A DNA stretch of 22,599 nucleotides from JBFGCM01 sp041581135. Its GTDB lineage: Bacteria > Actinomycetota > Acidimicrobiia > Spongiisociales > UBA5794. Below the pieces are notes generated by a model. The model was not told where the DNA came from. It did not search any database and worked only from the letters and a program-made list of their open reading frames with translations. The stretch covers positions 1-22,599 of the forward strand of contig JBFGCM010000063.1 of NCBI GenBank assembly GCA_041581135.1, in the 5' to 3' direction. Positions 21,901-22,599 of this stretch are shown piece after piece. How positions within the stretch are numbered: position 1 is the stretch's first letter; the number at the start of each line of letters is the position of its first letter. The position numbers and the translations under genes were made by a program.

Positions 21901-22599
21901 GGGCTCATGGTCGTCTGCCGGCTTGCCGCTTCGGCGAGTGACCTGGTTCGGCAGCCACTCCACCTGGGTTGCGCCGGACGGGAGATGATCGACTGCGTCG
22001 AGCAGCGCGGTCCTGAGGTGGGACACCGGGGCCGCGGCCACAGCCTCGTCCCAGCTCGGCGGCGGTATCTCGCCGTCTTCTCCCTGAGGAAACTCACCGA
22101 GGTGCATCAGGAGGTCCCACGCTTCGAGTCTCTCGAAAAGAGGCTCGACATGTCTGCGGAGGCGCGGGCCGGCGTACTCCGGGTCGATCGCGATCGCTGT
22201 GACGAACTCGGAGAGGGCCGCCGGTGCGTCCGACGCGGCGGCATGAGCGAGCCCGGCCTCGATCCGTGCCGCGGCCGAACACTCGTCGTCGCCCACGGCG
22301 ATCCTGGCATGACGGGCGGCGTCCGCCACGGATCCTGAAGTTCGGTAGAGGCGGGCAAGTGTGAGGCGCGCCGCGAAGAATTCCGGCTCGGCCGCGAGCA
22401 CCAATTCGAGACTTGCGATGGAGGCCGCTCCCTCGAGGGTCCCTTTCAGGACGTCGTCAAGTCGCTCCCCGGCCTCGTAGGCCGATCGCAGCAGCTCGTC
22501 CGCAGAGCTGGTGATCCATGCCAGGTCACGACGTGCTGCTGCGCGGCGACTGGAGCTCCGATGCAAGAGACGCCGGCGGAGGTGGTCCCGCTCCTCCGG
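18913..22599 (-). CDS. DUF4062 / P-loop NTPase / TPR protein (NPHP3-like STAND architecture), 5' end beyond window
   Basis: An open frame of 1,228 codons to the window edge. The first possible start inside is TTG 22566, but it lacks an SD and the frame stays open upstream, so the gene probably starts outside. Counting from that TTG: a helical, TPR-like N-terminal region (about 1-205); a DUF4062 domain (VRVFISSTFRDFHAERD from residue 230, then VDVDLRWGIRQED and FFVGLLGQTFGT); a NACHT/STAND-like NTPase with Walker A GVPGAGKS (477-484) and Walker B-like LVVLVDGVDRL; a helical middle; and about eight C-terminal TPRs (about 900-1210) of roughly 40 residues, such as ALTNTGLVLGDLGNLSQALQ. Relatives are signalling or conflict-type STAND proteins in which TPRs sense and the NTPase switches. 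No effector domain is visible, and the target is unknown. Confidence 0.85.
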   Translation of the reverse strand, partial: PEERDHLRRRLLHRSSSRRAAARRDLAWITSSADELLRSAYEAGERLDDVLKGTLEGAASIASLELVLAAEPEFFAARLTLARLYRTSGSVADAARHARIAVGDDECSAAARIEAGLAHAAASDAPAALSEFVTAIAIDPEYAGPRLRRHVEPLFERLEAWDLLMHLGEFPQGEDGEIPPPSWDEAVAAAPVSHLRTALLDAVDHLPSGATQVEWLPNQVTRRSGKPADDHEPVDLRSRTVRVFISSTFRDFHAERDLLVRRVFPELRRRCKERLVDVVDVDLRWGIRQEDAERGAALELCLSELDRCRPFFVGLLGQTFGTAVDEAQLAEYPWIRDPGPHSFTELEIRYALRSTPTPECLFYFRDPDYLRQLSPEDRLDFVSGTEPAAEALTALKAEIREIVTSASGPEPREYEHPHDLAEMVLEDLWAAIDSRFPAGEVPDRAVQQRVPHAATAKRLTRTYAPREEDLARLDEHVTRTGAPLVLVGVPGAGKSALLANWARRSRMADPSLRVVEHYVPDVASGETPDDLISHLAAELDGQLLASRPAGDRETARAMAEVLRRASSERDLVVLVDGVDRLRPQRGRHPLAWIPQPLPRGVWLVCTAAPGEIADELVRRGWSGHTLAELSQAERIPLIETYLDRFGKKLQPDLIDRVAAAPQCANPRFLSSLLEELRVFGRFAELADRTTTYLEAPTVETLYDMVLGQLEVDFSSDAPGLVEACFTSLWASRHGLTEGELIEAAQLATQEVSRRVWSTLLAAIDPWVPSAAGLMSIGSDSFRSAVAARYLATSDARRSAHRRLAALCADGQGDREREELPWQLARAEDWEPLFVLLSDPDRVAALHTADATATLEYWAGVEAAIGRNRAAAYAPVVAAPEQYATSVWQIADILEDGGSVELALPLRQWIAEQATGVDDPRARAAAVGDLGIALRLKGDWPAALDRFREQEQLARAADDADLLTNALTNTGLVLGDLGNLSQALQKHEEAEEICRARDDWIGLSTALGNQALVLGTSGDLERAEVLLDRQIQVSRQVDDAEGLILGLGNLGAINLRRGDLEAALEHFGEAERLARRVGARHALVRALTNLGSVAAEQGRLNDARRLQEESAAICREIGDDIGLAGALGNQSVVMRLRGELEAALELSREEERICRRLGHPPGLAHSMMQQALLYADKRERDQAVRCVREARELWRTLGDGPNLRRVANLLSELGRKDEAAAVALEALGK

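Noticed and set aside
18913..22599. Calling the NTPase-TPR gene an antiviral (Avs-like) defence gene
   Set aside because: No nuclease, protease, TIR or other effector domain is visible and no defence neighbours are present; the 5' end is missing.

Overview
The window looks like a stretch of a high-GC actinobacterial chromosome. Acidimicrobiia or a relative is the best guess, from three signs: GC-rich codon use, frequent GTG/TTG starts with GTGA/ATGA stop-start overlaps, and lipoproteins with Thr/Ala/Pro linkers directly after the lipobox. The taxonomic call is inference; there is no rRNA or other marker here.

Layout. (1) 1-596, minus: the 5' part of a class III nucleotide cyclase gene that runs off the left edge. 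(2) 730-2017, plus: an uncharacterised protein with a YFTGQLL-type N-terminus, then a small NTF2/SnoaL-like protein. (3) 2023-3362, minus: a translationally coupled pair, an atypical SDR followed by an XRE-cupin regulator, divergent from (4). (4) 3450-17570, plus: about 14 kb of tightly packed genes. They encode an LhgO-like FAD oxidase, a 3-hydroxyisobutyrate-dehydrogenase-like enzyme, a bicupin, an M24 (creatinase/aminopeptidase P fold) protein, E1 alpha and beta of a 2-oxoacid dehydrogenase, an amidohydrolase, and a complete RbsABC-type ABC importer. In that importer the second permease is fused in frame to a second amidohydrolase. (5) 17633-18871, plus: a lipoprotein with two NTF2-like units. 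(6) 18913-22599, minus: most of a very large DUF4062-P-loop NTPase-TPR protein whose 5' end lies beyond the right edge.

Region 4 reads as one uptake-and-degradation operon. The binding protein captures a small solute, the RbsA-like ATPase drives import through two different permeases, and an amidohydrolase domain fixed to the cytoplasmic tail of one permease could hydrolyse the substrate as it enters. The free amidohydrolase, M24 protein, dehydrogenases, bicupin and TPP enzyme would process the products. The divergent XRE-cupin gene is the likely local regulator. The substrate cannot be read from the sequence; a cyclic amide, amidine, guanidino or other N-containing compound is the most economical guess.

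The main novelty is the permease-amidohydrolase fusion at 15102-17570. Its metal ligands are intact, whereas the free paralog upstream has lost the usual final aspartate. No tRNA, rRNA, CRISPR array or insertion sequence was seen.
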